From assembly GCA_030448245.1 (NCBI GenBank), contig JAUJNH010000002.1:237473-301472 (forward strand): 64,000 nt of DNA. The letters are read 5' to 3'. How positions within the stretch are numbered: the stretch's first letter is position 1; the number at the start of each line of letters is the position of its first letter. The notes under the pieces were generated by a model that saw only the letters and a program-made list of their open reading frames with translations, was not told where the DNA came from and made no database searches. This document shows, in pieces, positions 1 through 8,228 of the stretch. The stretch comes from Acidimicrobiales bacterium. Lineage in GTDB: Bacteria; Actinomycetota; Acidimicrobiia; Acidimicrobiales; JAUJNH01. Position numbers and translations under genes: made by a program.

Positions 1-1
1 C

Positions 2-1486
2 CCGTTCGACGCCGGCTTCGGCGGCGGGGGCTTCCCGTGGACGGTCGGCGTGGCCATGCAGGAGATCCTGAACAGCGGGAACATGGCCTTCGCCATGGCG
101 CCCCTGCTCACCCAGGGGGCGCTCGACATGCTCTTCGCCCACGGCAGCGAGGAGCAGAAGCAGCTGTACCTGCCGAAGATGGTGAGCGGCGAGTGGACCG
201 GCACCATGAACCTCACCGAGCCCGACGCCGGCTCCGACGTCGGCGCCGTGCGCACCAGGGCGGTTCCCGCGGTCGACGGCACCTACCGGATCACCGGCAC
301 CAAGATCTACATCACCTTCGGCGAGCACGACCTGGCCGAGAACATCGTCCACCTCGTCCTGGCCCGGACCCCCGGCGCCCCGCCCGGCACCAAGGGCATC
401 AGCTGCTTTCTCGTCCCCAAGCACCTCGTCGAGGCCGACGGGAGCCTCGGCGCCCGCAACGGCGTCACGGTGGTGTCGGTCGAGCACAAGATGGGCATCC
501 GGGCCAGCCCCACGTGCGTCCTCGAGTACGACGACGCCGTCGGCTACCTGGTCGGCGACGAGAGCGCCGGCATGCGCTACATGTTCACGATGATGAACAC
601 GGCCCGCCTGAGCGTGGGCGTCGAGGGCCTGGGCCTGTGCGAGGCCGCGTACCAGCGGGCCCGCCAGCACGCCCGCGAGCGCGTGCAGGGGCGGCCCCCT
701 GGCGCCTCCGCCGGGGCACCGATCGTCGAGCACGCCGACGTCCGCCGCATGCTGCTCACCATGAAGGCGTCGATCGAGGCGCTCCGAGCCCTGCACTACT
801 TCGACGCCCGCCAGATCGACCTCGGGCACCACCTCCCCGACCCGGCCGAGCGAGCGGCTGCCGCCGAGCTGGCCGGCCTGCTGACGCCCCTCTCCAAGGG
901 GTGGGGCACCGACCTGGCCAGCGAGATCACCAGCCTGGCCATCCAGGTCTTCGGCGGCATGGGCTACGTCGAGGAGACGGGCCTGGCCCAGCTGTACCGC
1001 GACGCCCGGATCACCGCCATCTACGAGGGGACCAACGGCATCCAGGCCATGGACCTCGTCGGCCGCAAGCTGCCGATGCGAGGGGGGCGTGTGGTCGCCG
1101 ACCTCATGGCGCAGATGCGGGCCACCGCCCGGGAGCTGCAGGGTGCCGGCGAAGACCTGGCCCCGATCGGCGACCGCCTGGTCGACGGGCTCGCCGTGCT
1201 GCAGCAGGCCACCGAGTGGATCCTGGCCAACGGCGCCACCGACCCGGTGCAGGCGCTGGCCGCCGCCACGCCCTACCTGCGCATGTGCAGCCAGGTGGTG
1301 GGCGGATGGCTGCTCGGCATCGAGGCCCTGGCCGCCACCCGGTCGGCGCCCGCCGGCTTCGCGGCGGCGAAGGTGGCCACGGCCCGCTTCTTCGCCGACC
1401 ACGTCCTCCCTACCGTCCACGGCCTCCTCCCGACGATCACCGCCGGCAAGGACGACCTCTTCGCCCTGTCGGCCGACCAGCTCTGA
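2..1486 (+). CDS. Acyl-CoA dehydrogenase, 5' truncated by the window edge
   Basis: FAD-dependent acyl-CoA dehydrogenase, which would introduce an alpha-beta double bond into an acyl-CoA. The frame is already open at base 2, so the N-terminus lies outside the window. Family hallmarks seen are the substrate/FAD loop TEPDAGSDVGAVRT, the GTKIYITFGEHD strand, the segment MNTARLSVGVEGLG, and the C-terminal FGGMGYVEETG followed by YRDARITAIYEGTNGIQAMDL. The long region after the IYEGTNGIQ motif, about 140 residues, resembles the extended C-terminal domain of the DmdC (3-methylmercaptopropionyl-CoA dehydrogenase) branch. Substrate cannot be fixed from sequence, and a general medium- or long-chain enzyme is equally possible. 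It is followed 88 bp downstream by hemL, which has its own promoter-like box. Confidence 0.9.
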   Translation, partial: PFDAGFGGGGFPWTVGVAMQEILNSGNMAFAMAPLLTQGALDMLFAHGSEEQKQLYLPKMVSGEWTGTMNLTEPDAGSDVGAVRTRAVPAVDGTYRITGTKIYITFGEHDLAENIVHLVLARTPGAPPGTKGISCFLVPKHLVEADGSLGARNGVTVVSVEHKMGIRASPTCVLEYDDAVGYLVGDESAGMRYMFTMMNTARLSVGVEGLGLCEAAYQRARQHARERVQGRPPGASAGAPIVEHADVRRMLLTMKASIEALRALHYFDARQIDLGHHLPDPAERAAAAELAGLLTPLSKGWGTDLASEITSLAIQVFGGMGYVEETGLAQLYRDARITAIYEGTNGIQAMDLVGRKLPMRGGRVVADLMAQMRATARELQGAGEDLAPIGDRLVDGLAVLQQATEWILANGATDPVQALAAATPYLRMCSQVVGGWLLGIEALAATRSAPAGFAAAKVATARFFADHVLPTVHGLLPTITAGKDDLFALSADQL

Positions 1487-1562
1487 CCGCCGCTTCGGTC
1501 GGGAGGAGGGCGGCGCCAGGCGAAGCCTGCTCCCGACAGGCCGGCCGGGTGGGTGCGGCTCG

Positions 1563-1568
1563 TAGGCT
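1563..1568 (+). promoter_or_regulatory. Leaderless -10 box of hemL
   Basis: TAGGCT lies 6 nt before the GTG start of hemL, the spacing expected when transcription begins at the start codon. No clear -35 element is visible. The same arrangement recurs at many genes in this window. Confidence 0.45.
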
Positions 1569-1574
1569 TCCGGC

Positions 1575-2858
1575 GTGACGAGGAACGAAGACCTGTGGGG
1601 GCGGGCGCAGGCCGTGCTGCCTGGTGGGGTCAACTCGCCGGTGCGGTCGTTCCGCAGCGTCGGCGGCGGCACGCCGTACTTCGTCGCTCGGGCCGAGGGC
1701 GCGTGCGTCTGGGACGTCGAGGGGCGTGAGCTGATCGACTACGTCCAGTCGTACGGGGCGAGCATCCTCGGCCACGCCCACCCCGCGGTGGTCGCCGCCG
1801 TGCAGGAAGCGGCGTCGAGGGGCACGACCTACGGGGCGCCCACCGAAGCCGAGGTGCTGCTGGCCGAGGAGGTCTGCCGGCGGGTGCCCGGCGTCGGCAT
1901 GGTCAGGATGACGAGCAGCGGGACCGAAGCGACGATGAGCGCCATCCGGCTGGCCCGCGGCGCCACCGGTCGGTCGAAGATCGTGAAGTTCGACGGCTGC
2001 TACCACGGCCACGCCGACGCGCTTCTCGCCGCCGCCGGCAGCGGGGTTGCCAACCAGGGCCTGCCCGGATCAGCCGGGGTGCCGGCCGCCGTCGTCGCTG
2101 ACACCCTCGTGGTGCCCTACAACGAGGTGCCCGAGGTGTCCGAGGAGGTGGCCGTCGTCTGCGTGGAGCCGGTGGCCGCCAACATGGGGCTCGTCCCACC
2201 GGCGCCCGGGTTCCTCGAGGGCCTGCGCACCGCCTGTGACCGCTCGGGCGCACTCCTGCTCTTCGACGAGGTGATCACCGGGTTCCGGGTGGCTCTCGGG
2301 GGCGCCACCGAGGACACGGGGGTGGTCCCGGACCTGTGGTGCTTCGGCAAGGTCATCGGCGGCGGTCTGCCCGTCGGCATGTTCGGCGCCAGCTCCGACC
2401 TGATGAGGCACGTGGCCCCGCTCGGCCCCGTGTACCAGGGCGGGACGCTCAGCGGGAACCCCCTCGCCACGGCCGCCGGCCTTGCGGCCCTGCGCCAGCT
2501 GGACAGCACCGCCTACGGACGGCTGGAAGCAACCGCGGTCCGCCTGCAAGCCGGCCTGCAGCAGGTCGTCGCCCACGCCGGCCTCCCGGTGCAGGTGCCC
2601 CGCTATCGCACGCTGGTCGGCCTCTTCGCGGGGGCCGGTGCTCCGGTCACGGCCTGGCCCGGAGCCAAGGCCGCCGCCGGCACCGGCCTCTACGCCCAGC
2701 TGTTCCGGGTCCTGCTGGACCGGGGCGTTGCCCTGGCGCCCGGGCCCTACGAGGTGCTGTTCCCGAGCCTGGCCCACGACGACGACGTGATCGACGCCAC
2801 GATCGAGCGCTTCGCCGATGCAGCCGCGAGCCTGGGGACCTACGCCCCGTCCCGCTGA
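1575..2858 (+). CDS. hemL: Glutamate-1-semialdehyde 2,1-aminomutase
   Basis: PLP enzyme of the C5 heme pathway converting glutamate-1-semialdehyde to 5-aminolevulinate in the cytoplasm. At 427 residues it has the normal family length. Signatures include AVLPGGVNSPVRSFRSVGG at the N-terminus, SSGTEATMSAIRLARG, KFDGCYHGHADALL, and LLFDEVITGFR. The PLP lysine lies in FGKVIGGGLPVG at about K259. The GTG at 1575 is chosen because the protein then begins at the usual point and a TAGGCT box lies 6 nt upstream. The gene converges on the minus-strand acyl-CoA dehydrogenase-like gene. A 14-bp perfect palindrome at 2872-2885 sits in the 36-bp gap and may form a shared hairpin. Confidence 0.96.
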   Translation: MTRNEDLWGRAQAVLPGGVNSPVRSFRSVGGGTPYFVARAEGACVWDVEGRELIDYVQSYGASILGHAHPAVVAAVQEAASRGTTYGAPTEAEVLLAEEVCRRVPGVGMVRMTSSGTEATMSAIRLARGATGRSKIVKFDGCYHGHADALLAAAGSGVANQGLPGSAGVPAAVVADTLVVPYNEVPEVSEEVAVVCVEPVAANMGLVPPAPGFLEGLRTACDRSGALLLFDEVITGFRVALGGATEDTGVVPDLWCFGKVIGGGLPVGMFGASSDLMRHVAPLGPVYQGGTLSGNPLATAAGLAALRQLDSTAYGRLEATAVRLQAGLQQVVAHAGLPVQVPRYRTLVGLFAGAGAPVTAWPGAKAAAGTGLYAQLFRVLLDRGVALAPGPYEVLFPSLAHDDDVIDATIERFADAAASLGTYAPSR

Positions 2859-2894
2859 CAGCTGCCGGGGGAGCGACGTCGCTCGCGAGCAGTC

Positions 2895-3948
2895 TCAGGA
2901 CCGTCGGGCTCCCGGGCCCGCGGGACCTCCTTGGTCCCTGGTGAGGCGCAAGGTGGCGGCCCGGCCCTCAGCGGTCTGGGCCTGGATGGCGTAGAAGGCG
3001 GCCTCGCGCACCAGGCGCTGGGCGGGGTGGCTGCGCTCGACGCCGCGCCCGCCCACGGCGGCCAGCAAGGCGAGCGCGAGGCGCTGGGTGACATCGATCC
3101 CCCGGGCGCGGGCGGCGGCCATGGCGGGCACGTCCACCTGGCCCACGTCGGCGGCGTCGGCCAGCGCCTCGTTGTCGGCGATGACCCGGTCGAGCGCCGG
3201 CCGCAGGGCTGCCGCGAGCTCACCACCCGCTGGCCCCGTGGCCTCGAGCAGGTCGACGGCCCGCAGGGCGACACCCTGCACGGCCGGGTTGCCGCGGTTG
3301 CCGATCGAGTCGTCGAGGAGGTCCCAGAACGGCCGGTCGAGCTGGAGCAGCACGTCGTCGGCGGCCACCGCCGTCGCATCGAAGCGGAGCCGCACGGTGG
3401 CGGTGGCCTGCAGCACGGCCAGCTCGAGCGGGCGGGTGGGCGTCAGCCGTTCGGCCGGGAGCAGGACCCACAGCACGGCCCCCGACGGGGTGGTGGCGCC
3501 GATCGAGTACACCCCGGCCATGCCCCATCCCGTGGCCCAGGGGGCTTCGCCGTGCAGCCGCCACCCGTCGCCGTCGGGCTCGGCCCGCACCAGCGGAGGC
3601 CCCGGCCGACGGAGGTGGGCGAACGCCGTCCCGCCGACGACCTCGCCGGACAGCAGCCGGTCGAGCCAGCGGGCTCGGAGGCCCTCGTTCTCGCACGCAC
3701 CGAGGAGCCGCACCGGCCCCTCGTGCTGGGCCCACACGAAGTACGTGGCCCCGCACGCCCCCCCCAAGGATCCGGTGCACCTCCCGCCGCCCGGCCGGCT
3801 CGAGCCCCGTGGCGATCCCAAAGGCCCCGGCCTCGGCCAGTGCCTCGAGGTGCCCCGCCGGCACCCGCTCGGCGACATCGGTCTCCTGCGCCGACGGGAA
3901 CAGCACCTCCTCCGCGACGGCGCGCACCCGCTCCACGAGACTCCCCAC
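2895..3948 (-). pseudogene. Acyl-CoA dehydrogenase-like protein, broken by one frameshift
   Basis: Two reading frames are needed to rebuild one protein of about 350 residues. The N-terminal part (SLVERVRAVAEEVLFPSAQE, then HLEALAEAGAFGIATG) is in one frame. The remainder (CGATYFVWAQHEGPVRLL, then GEAPWATGWGMAGVYSIGA) is in another. The switch falls at a run of eight C on the plus strand (3758-3765), and removing one base restores the frame, so either a sequencing error or a true frameshift is possible. The layout matches acyl-CoA dehydrogenase family proteins: an N-terminal helical domain, then a beta domain, then a helical C-terminus. The IYEGT-type loop is not evident, so substrate and even activity are uncertain. 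The GTG at 3948 is preferred because TACGGT lies 7 nt upstream. Confidence 0.6.
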
Positions 3949-3955
3949 CCCGCCG

Positions 3956-3961
3956 ACCGTA
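3956..3961 (-). promoter_or_regulatory. Leaderless -10 box of the acyl-CoA dehydrogenase-like gene
   Basis: TACGGT on the minus strand, 7 nt before the proposed GTG start at 3948. It supports that start over the upstream ATG at 4032. Confidence 0.35.
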
Positions 3962-4068
3962 AGCGGCAGCGCAACGCAACCACGAAGCCGGCTGGAGCGG
4001 CCGCCCGAGGGCGGGCTCCGCCCGCCCGACAACAGCGGGGCCGCGAGCGTCGCGGCGGGAGGGGGGCC

Positions 4069-4099
4069 GACGGGGGAGGGGCGGAGCCCCTCCCCCGTC
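4069..4099 (-). terminator. Strong hairpin terminator of the cytochrome c gene
   Basis: A perfect inverted repeat with 14-bp arms (4069-4082 and 4086-4099) around a GGA loop begins at the stop codon of the minus-strand cytochrome c gene. There is no T tract, as is common in high-GC actinobacteria. Confidence 0.7.
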
Positions 4100-4716
4100 T
4101 ACAGCTTCTCCCGCTCGTAGAGGACGACTGCTTCGATCTCTTCGTCGCTCAGCTGTCCGGCGAAGCCGGGCATGCCGCCGGCGGCCACCCGGCCGCGGGC
4201 GTTGTAGGCCTGGCCGAGCTTGGGCTGCGAGCCGGTCTTGACCCAGTCGACGTGGTCCTGCTCCTCGGGGAAGGACAGCAGCGACTCGCCCTCGGACAGC
4301 TTGGGGCCGACGCCGCCCTCGCCGCCGCCGCCGTGGCAGCCGGAGCAGCCGGAGGACCGGTAGATCTCGGCCCCGAGGACGAGCGGGTCGGTGGGCCCTG
4401 GCTCGGGCCGGGGCTGGTAGCCGTTCATGTAGAAGAAGCCGAAGACGGGGATGGCGGCGAACAGCGGCGTCACCCAGAAGGGCAGCCGGGCCCGGGAGGG
4501 CGGCAGGTCGGCCACGGCGGGCTGGGTGGGCTGGGGCGCAACCGTGGGCAGGGCGGGCTGGGCCGGCGCGCTGGCCGCAGCCGCCGGCGCCGCCTCGCTC
4601 TTGGCCGCCGGCGCCGACGCCGCCGGCGCCGCCTCCCCCTCGGGCGGTGCCTCGCCCGACAGGGCCGCTCGGCGCTCCTTCGACCGCCGGAGGAGGTGCT
4701 CGGGGATCTCGGCCAT
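4099..4716 (-). CDS. Membrane-anchored monoheme cytochrome c
   Basis: Electron carrier or cytochrome subunit facing outside the membrane. In 205 residues the order is a short basic N-terminus beginning MAEIPEHLLRRS, an Ala/Pro-rich linker to about residue 75, one transmembrane helix at about 79-97, and a class I cytochrome c domain. Heme attachment is GCSGCHGG (C124, C127, H128) and the likely distal Met is in GGMPGFAGQLSDEE. The N-terminus before the membrane helix is unusually long and begins with the same nine residues as the cytochrome b subunit IV at 6648. This ties it to the divergently transcribed respiratory cluster. A TACGTT box lies 9 nt upstream of the ATG. Partner oxidase or complex is inferred, not shown. 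Confidence 0.85.
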   Translation of the reverse strand: MAEIPEHLLRRSKERRAALSGEAPPEGEAAPAASAPAAKSEAAPAAAASAPAQPALPTVAPQPTQPAVADLPPSRARLPFWVTPLFAAIPVFGFFYMNGYQPRPEPGPTDPLVLGAEIYRSSGCSGCHGGGGEGGVGPKLSEGESLLSFPEEQDHVDWVKTGSQPKLGQAYNARGRVAAGGMPGFAGQLSDEEIEAVVLYEREKL

Positions 4717-4725
4717 CGGCCTGGC

Positions 4726-4731
4726 AACGTA
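4726..4731 (-). promoter_or_regulatory. -10 box of the cytochrome c gene
   Basis: TACGTT on the minus strand, 9 nt before the ATG at 4716, compatible with a leaderless or near-leaderless transcript. Confidence 0.35.
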
Positions 4732-4833
4732 GTCGTGGGCGCGAGGGCCCTACCAACTGGCGGTGATGTGACCGTTCGCAGGAGCCGGTGGTAGACCTTT
4801 CCCGCTCGGGTGGGTCATCCCCCGACGCAGGGG

Positions 4834-4839
4834 TACACT
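4834..4839 (+). promoter_or_regulatory. Candidate -10 box of the cytochrome b/Rieske cluster
   Basis: TACACT lies 46 nt before the first gene of the plus-strand cluster. The leader contains AGGAG, a ribosome binding site 10 nt before the GTG. No convincing -35 was found. Confidence 0.35.
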
Positions 4840-4885
4840 TTGTGCAGGGAATCACGAGCAGCAGCCAGGAGCACTCCACACCACC

Positions 4886-5413
4886 GTGACGGCTTTCGTC
4901 TTCTCCATCCTCGGCGGCATCATCATCGTCGCCGGCGTGCTGTTCATGGCCCGCCGACGCCCGCCGGGCCAGCCGCTCACGTGGGGCGAGGCCTTTGTCG
5001 CCGGTGCCTGGGTGTTCCTCGGGTTCATCCTGGCCTACGGCCTGATCCCCCACTACTGGCTCGACTGGGCCGACACCGGCCTGGCCTGGCGGAAGGACAA
5101 GGTGGGCATCCCCATGGGGCCCCTGGGGGCCATCTGGGACGGGAAGGAGGGCAAGGCGCTCTGGTTCATCCCGGTCAACGAGGGCGTGCTGTGGCCCAGG
5201 GGCATCACCTTCTTCGGCCGGGGCCGGATCCTGCTCAACGCCGAGCACATCCGTGACGTCATCGGCTCGACCATCTACATCGCGATGTTGGCCGCCCAGC
5301 TCGTGCTCTGGTCGTTCTGGCAGAAGCGGGGCAAGGTGGCCAAGCAGCGGGCCGAGCGCGAGGCTCTGACCACCAGCGCCTACGGGCGCCCCCTCCAGAA
5401 GGCGCAGGCGTAG
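4886..5413 (+). CDS. Unknown membrane protein of the cytochrome b/Rieske cluster
   Basis: Not recognised as a named family. The 175 residues include three likely transmembrane helices: about 5-22 (ILGGIIIVAGVLFMA), 33-58 (WVFLGFILAYGLIPHYW), and 128-147. A central polar segment of about 65 residues is probably extracytoplasmic, and the C-terminus is basic. The GTG start is supported by an AGGAG site upstream. It is the first gene of the cluster and lies 2 bp before the ferredoxin gene. Co-expression with quinol-cytochrome c reductase genes suggests an accessory or assembly subunit of that complex. No cofactor-binding motif is visible, so no catalytic role is claimed. Confidence 0.8.
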   Translation: MTAFVFSILGGIIIVAGVLFMARRRPPGQPLTWGEAFVAGAWVFLGFILAYGLIPHYWLDWADTGLAWRKDKVGIPMGPLGAIWDGKEGKALWFIPVNEGVLWPRGITFFGRGRILLNAEHIRDVIGSTIYIAMLAAQLVLWSFWQKRGKVAKQRAEREALTTSAYGRPLQKAQA

Positions 5414-5415
5414 CC

Positions 5416-5829
5416 ATGGCCAAGACCGACGCCAACCCTCCGCTCCCGCTCTTCCCCGGCGAGTACACGCTCACCGAGATCGACTCGTCGGCCCTGACCA
5501 GGGCGGTCAAGCCGAAGCAGTTCCTCCACATCGACCAGGCCGAGTGCATCATGTGCGAGGGCTGCGTCGACATCTGCCCGTGGAAGTGCATCCACATGCT
5601 GTCGGCCGGGACCGTCGCCGAGGCCGACAACACCGAGCAGCCCGGTGAGGATCCGGACGACCACGTGATCTTCGTGGTCGACGAAGACGTCTGCACCCGG
5701 TGCGGCCTGTGCGTCGACCGGTGCCCGACCGGGGTCATCATCATGGGCAAGGTCGGGGTCGCAGCCCGGGAGGGCGACCCCCACGGGCGCGACAACAAGC
5801 ACGGCTACGGCTACGGCATGCGGTTCTAG
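5416..5829 (+). CDS. Two-cluster 4Fe-4S ferredoxin-type protein
   Basis: A soluble 137-residue iron-sulfur protein with two classical 4Fe-4S motifs. They are CIMCEGCVDICPW (C44, C47, C50, C54) and CTRCGLCVDRCPTG (C93, C96, C99, C103). The motifs are separated by about 39 residues, an insertion not seen in minimal 8Fe ferredoxins and closer to NuoI-like proteins. It lies between the unknown membrane protein and cytochrome b, with short gaps on both sides. That is not a standard position in a bc1 or b6f operon. It could be an electron-entry or exit subunit of a modified quinol-cytochrome c reductase. A free ferredoxin is the alternative. Confidence 0.9.
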   Translation: MAKTDANPPLPLFPGEYTLTEIDSSALTRAVKPKQFLHIDQAECIMCEGCVDICPWKCIHMLSAGTVAEADNTEQPGEDPDDHVIFVVDEDVCTRCGLCVDRCPTGVIIMGKVGVAAREGDPHGRDNKHGYGYGMRF

Positions 5830-5843
5830 GAGACTACGGCTCG

Positions 5844-6629
5844 ATGGCGAAGCGACTCGCAGACAAGCCCAGGGTCAGTCCCGGGCAGCGCCTCAGCCAG
5901 AGGTGGGACAAGATGCAGGGTGGCCAGGTCTGGAACTCGATCTTCCGGCCCGGCTCGATCTTCCGCAAGGGCTACACCGACAGCCCCAGGAACCGGTCGT
6001 ACGTCGTCATGAACTCGGTGCTGTACCACCTGCACCCCGTCAAGGTGAAGCGGCACGCCGTCAAGGTCAGCTACACGCTGTGCCTCGGCGGCCTCTCGTT
6101 CTTCCTCTTCATCATCCTCACCGTCACCGGCATCTTCCTGATGTTCTTCTACCGGCCGACCGACGTGCAGGCGTGGAACGACATCAAATCGCTGCACACG
6201 TCGGTCACCTTCGGGCTCCTCGTGCGGAACATGCACCGGTGGGGTGCGCACCTGATGGTGATCAGCGTGTTCCTGCACATGGCACGGGTCTTCTACCACG
6301 GTGCCTACAAGGCGCCCCGAGAGTTCAACTGGGTGATCGGGGTCATCCTGCTGACCCTCACGCTGCTGCTGTCGTTCACCGGCTACCTGCTGCCGTGGGA
6401 CCAGCTGGCCCTCTGGGCGGTGACCGTGGGCACCAACATGATCGGGTACTCACCAGTGGTGGGCTCACAGGTCCGCTTCGTCCTGCTCGGCGGTGTCGAG
6501 ATCGGCCCGGAAACCCTGCTGCGATGGTACGTCCTGCACGTGCTGATGTTCCCGTTCGTCATCGTCATCTTCATGGCGGTCCACTTCTGGCGTGTCCGCA
6601 AGGACGGCGGGATCTCGGGCCCCCTGTGA
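5844..6629 (+). CDS. Cytochrome b, N-terminal (cytochrome b6-type) subunit
   Basis: Membrane subunit holding the two b hemes that carry electrons across the membrane during quinol oxidation. It has 261 residues, with about four transmembrane helices after a roughly 75-residue cytoplasmic N-terminus. Heme ligands fit the family: H131 in NMHRWGAH and H145 in FLHMARVF are 14 apart, and a second pair in WYVLHVLM and MAVHFW is 15 apart. The latter 15-residue spacing is of the cytochrome b6 type. The C-terminal quinol-site helices are encoded separately in the next gene, a split b6/subunit-IV architecture. The ATG at 5844 is preferred because AGGAG lies just upstream and the sequence before it overlaps the ferredoxin gene. 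Confidence 0.93.
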   Translation: MAKRLADKPRVSPGQRLSQRWDKMQGGQVWNSIFRPGSIFRKGYTDSPRNRSYVVMNSVLYHLHPVKVKRHAVKVSYTLCLGGLSFFLFIILTVTGIFLMFFYRPTDVQAWNDIKSLHTSVTFGLLVRNMHRWGAHLMVISVFLHMARVFYHGAYKAPREFNWVIGVILLTLTLLLSFTGYLLPWDQLALWAVTVGTNMIGYSPVVGSQVRFVLLGGVEIGPETLLRWYVLHVLMFPFVIVIFMAVHFWRVRKDGGISGPL

Positions 6630-6647
6630 TCGTGAGGAGCTGCACCC

Positions 6648-7343
6648 ATGGCTGAGATCCCCGAGCACCTGCTGAAGCGAGCCCAGGCGGCCCGTGACGC
6701 GGCGCTGGCCAAGAAGAGCGGCGGCGGCGCCGAGGAGGAAGCCGCGCCCAAGGAGGGCGGGTCGTCGGTCGCCACCGCCGAGCGGCCCGCGACCGCCGAG
6801 GCCACCCGTCCGGCCGCCCCGCCGCCCAGCGTCGGGGCCACCGGCCACACCCAGCGGCTGCTCACCGTCGTCAAGGCGGGCTCGATCCAGGACGTCAAGG
6901 CCGTCCCCACCGACAAGGTCCACGTCTGGCCCCACCTGCTGCTCGTCGAGTTCTGCGCCGTGCTGGCCATGACCGCGTTCCTTCTCGTGTTCTCGACCTT
7001 CGTCAACGCCCCGCTCCTCGGGGCGGCCAACTACAACCTGACCCCGAACCCCTCCAAGGCGCCCTGGTACTTCCTCGGGCTGCAGGAGCTGCTCAAGATG
7101 TTCCACCCGATGGTGGCCGGCGTGGCCATCCCGGGCGTCGGGCTGGCCGGGCTGGCGGTGGCGGGCTACATCGACAAGAACCCGTCGAACAAGCCGGAGG
7201 ACCGGAAGTTCGCCATCGCCCTGTTCACCTTCTTCATCATGTTCTGGGCCGTGCTCGTGATCATCGGATCGTTCTTCCGAGGCGAGGGCTTCAACTACAT
7301 CCTCCCGTGGCGTCAGGGCGTCCACGAGATCTTCGACCTTTAA
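6648..7343 (+). CDS. Cytochrome b C-terminal (subunit IV-like) protein
   Basis: Completes the split cytochrome b and forms part of the quinol-oxidation site. In 231 residues, an Ala/Pro/Glu-rich cytoplasmic N-terminus of about 85 residues precedes three membrane helices. The diagnostic segment is NPSKAPWYFLGLQELL; the family usually has a PEWY-like motif where this protein shows APWY. The first nine residues, MAEIPEHLL, are identical to those of the cytochrome c at 4716. It sits between cytochrome b and the Rieske gene with gaps under 20 bp, so the three are surely co-transcribed. Confidence 0.9.
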   Translation: MAEIPEHLLKRAQAARDAALAKKSGGGAEEEAAPKEGGSSVATAERPATAEATRPAAPPPSVGATGHTQRLLTVVKAGSIQDVKAVPTDKVHVWPHLLLVEFCAVLAMTAFLLVFSTFVNAPLLGAANYNLTPNPSKAPWYFLGLQELLKMFHPMVAGVAIPGVGLAGLAVAGYIDKNPSNKPEDRKFAIALFTFFIMFWAVLVIIGSFFRGEGFNYILPWRQGVHEIFDL

Positions 7344-7355
7344 GGGGCTCAGCAG

Positions 7356-8201
7356 GTGCTCTTCGTCGTAGCGGTCGTTGCGGTGGCCGTGCTGGTCATC
7401 GTGTTCCTCGCCGTCACCTTCGCCCGGCGCGACCGTGAGCGGGCCACCGGCCACGTGAGCCGGGAGACGGTCAAGCGGGACAAGCGCAACCCGGCCATGG
7501 GCGAGATCGCCGACGACGAGCACGTCACCAGCGGCCGCGAGGTCGAGCGGAGCGCGGCGCTGGCCCGCCGGGGAGGGGCGTTGGCCCCGGCCGCCCCCGC
7601 CCCGGTCGCCCTGCGCGAGCCGCTCGACGAGGACGCCTTTGGCGTGACCCGCCGGCAGTTCCTGAACCGCAGCGTCGGGGGCATGTTCGCCTTCGCGCTG
7701 TCCGGCTTCGGCGCCGCCTGCATCGCTTTCCTGTGGCCCACGCTGAAGGGCGGCTTCGGCTCGAAGATCGTCGTGGGCCCGGTGGCCGACGCCCTGGCCG
7801 AGATTGAAGAGACCAAGGAGCCGGTCTACAACCCGGAGGGTCGCTTCTACCTGAATCCGTACCCGAAGGACGCGGTGGCGAAGGCGAAGAACGTCGCCTC
7901 GTACGCGGCGCTCATCCCGGGCTTCGAGGCCGGCGTCATCGCCATCTACCAGAAGTGCGTCCACCTCGGCTGCCGGGTGCCCTGGTGCGCCAGCTCGCAG
8001 TGGTTCGAGTGCCCGTGCCACGGCTCGCAGTACAACCGGGTCGGCGAGAAGAAGGGGGGTCCGGCACCTCGGGGCTGCGACCACTTCGCCATCGCAATCG
8101 ACGGCGGCGACGTGGTCGTCGACACGGCCACCGTGATCACCGGCCCGCCCATCGGCACCGACACCACCGGCCAGCAGATCGAGGGGCCCCACTGTGCCTG
8201 A
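7356..8201 (+). CDS. Rieske 2Fe-2S protein of the quinol-cytochrome c reductase
   Basis: Takes electrons from quinol and passes them to cytochrome c on the outer face of the membrane. In 281 residues, one helix lies at about 2-21, then a charged loop, then a second helix around 108-130 preceded by [10 protein letters not shown]. The C-terminal Rieske domain has ligands C201 and H203 (CVHLGC) and C219 and H222 (CPCHGSQY), with C206 and C221 for the usual disulfide. The VTRRQFL sequence resembles a twin-arginine signal before the second helix. The GTG at 7356 begins directly with the first hydrophobic segment. A long segment between the helices distinguishes it from short bc1 Rieske proteins and is typical of actinobacterial ones. 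Confidence 0.93.
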   Translation: MLFVVAVVAVAVLVIVFLAVTFARRDRERATGHVSRETVKRDKRNPAMGEIADDEHVTSGREVERSAALARRGGALAPAAPAPVALREPLDEDAFGVTRRQFLNRSVGGMFAFALSGFGAACIAFLWPTLKGGFGSKIVVGPVADALAEIEETKEPVYNPEGRFYLNPYPKDAVAKAKNVASYAALIPGFEAGVIAIYQKCVHLGCRVPWCASSQWFECPCHGSQYNRVGEKKGGPAPRGCDHFAIAIDGGDVVVDTATVITGPPIGTDTTGQQIEGPHCA

Positions 8202-8228
8202 TGGTCGGTCCATCCTCGCGGTGCAGCC

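Noticed and set aside
3443-5248. Long minus-strand open frame (about 600 codons) across the cytochrome c region
   Set aside because: It runs opposite to or out of frame with several real genes, has Arg/Pro/Gly-rich composition typical of wrong-frame GC-rich DNA, and matches no family.
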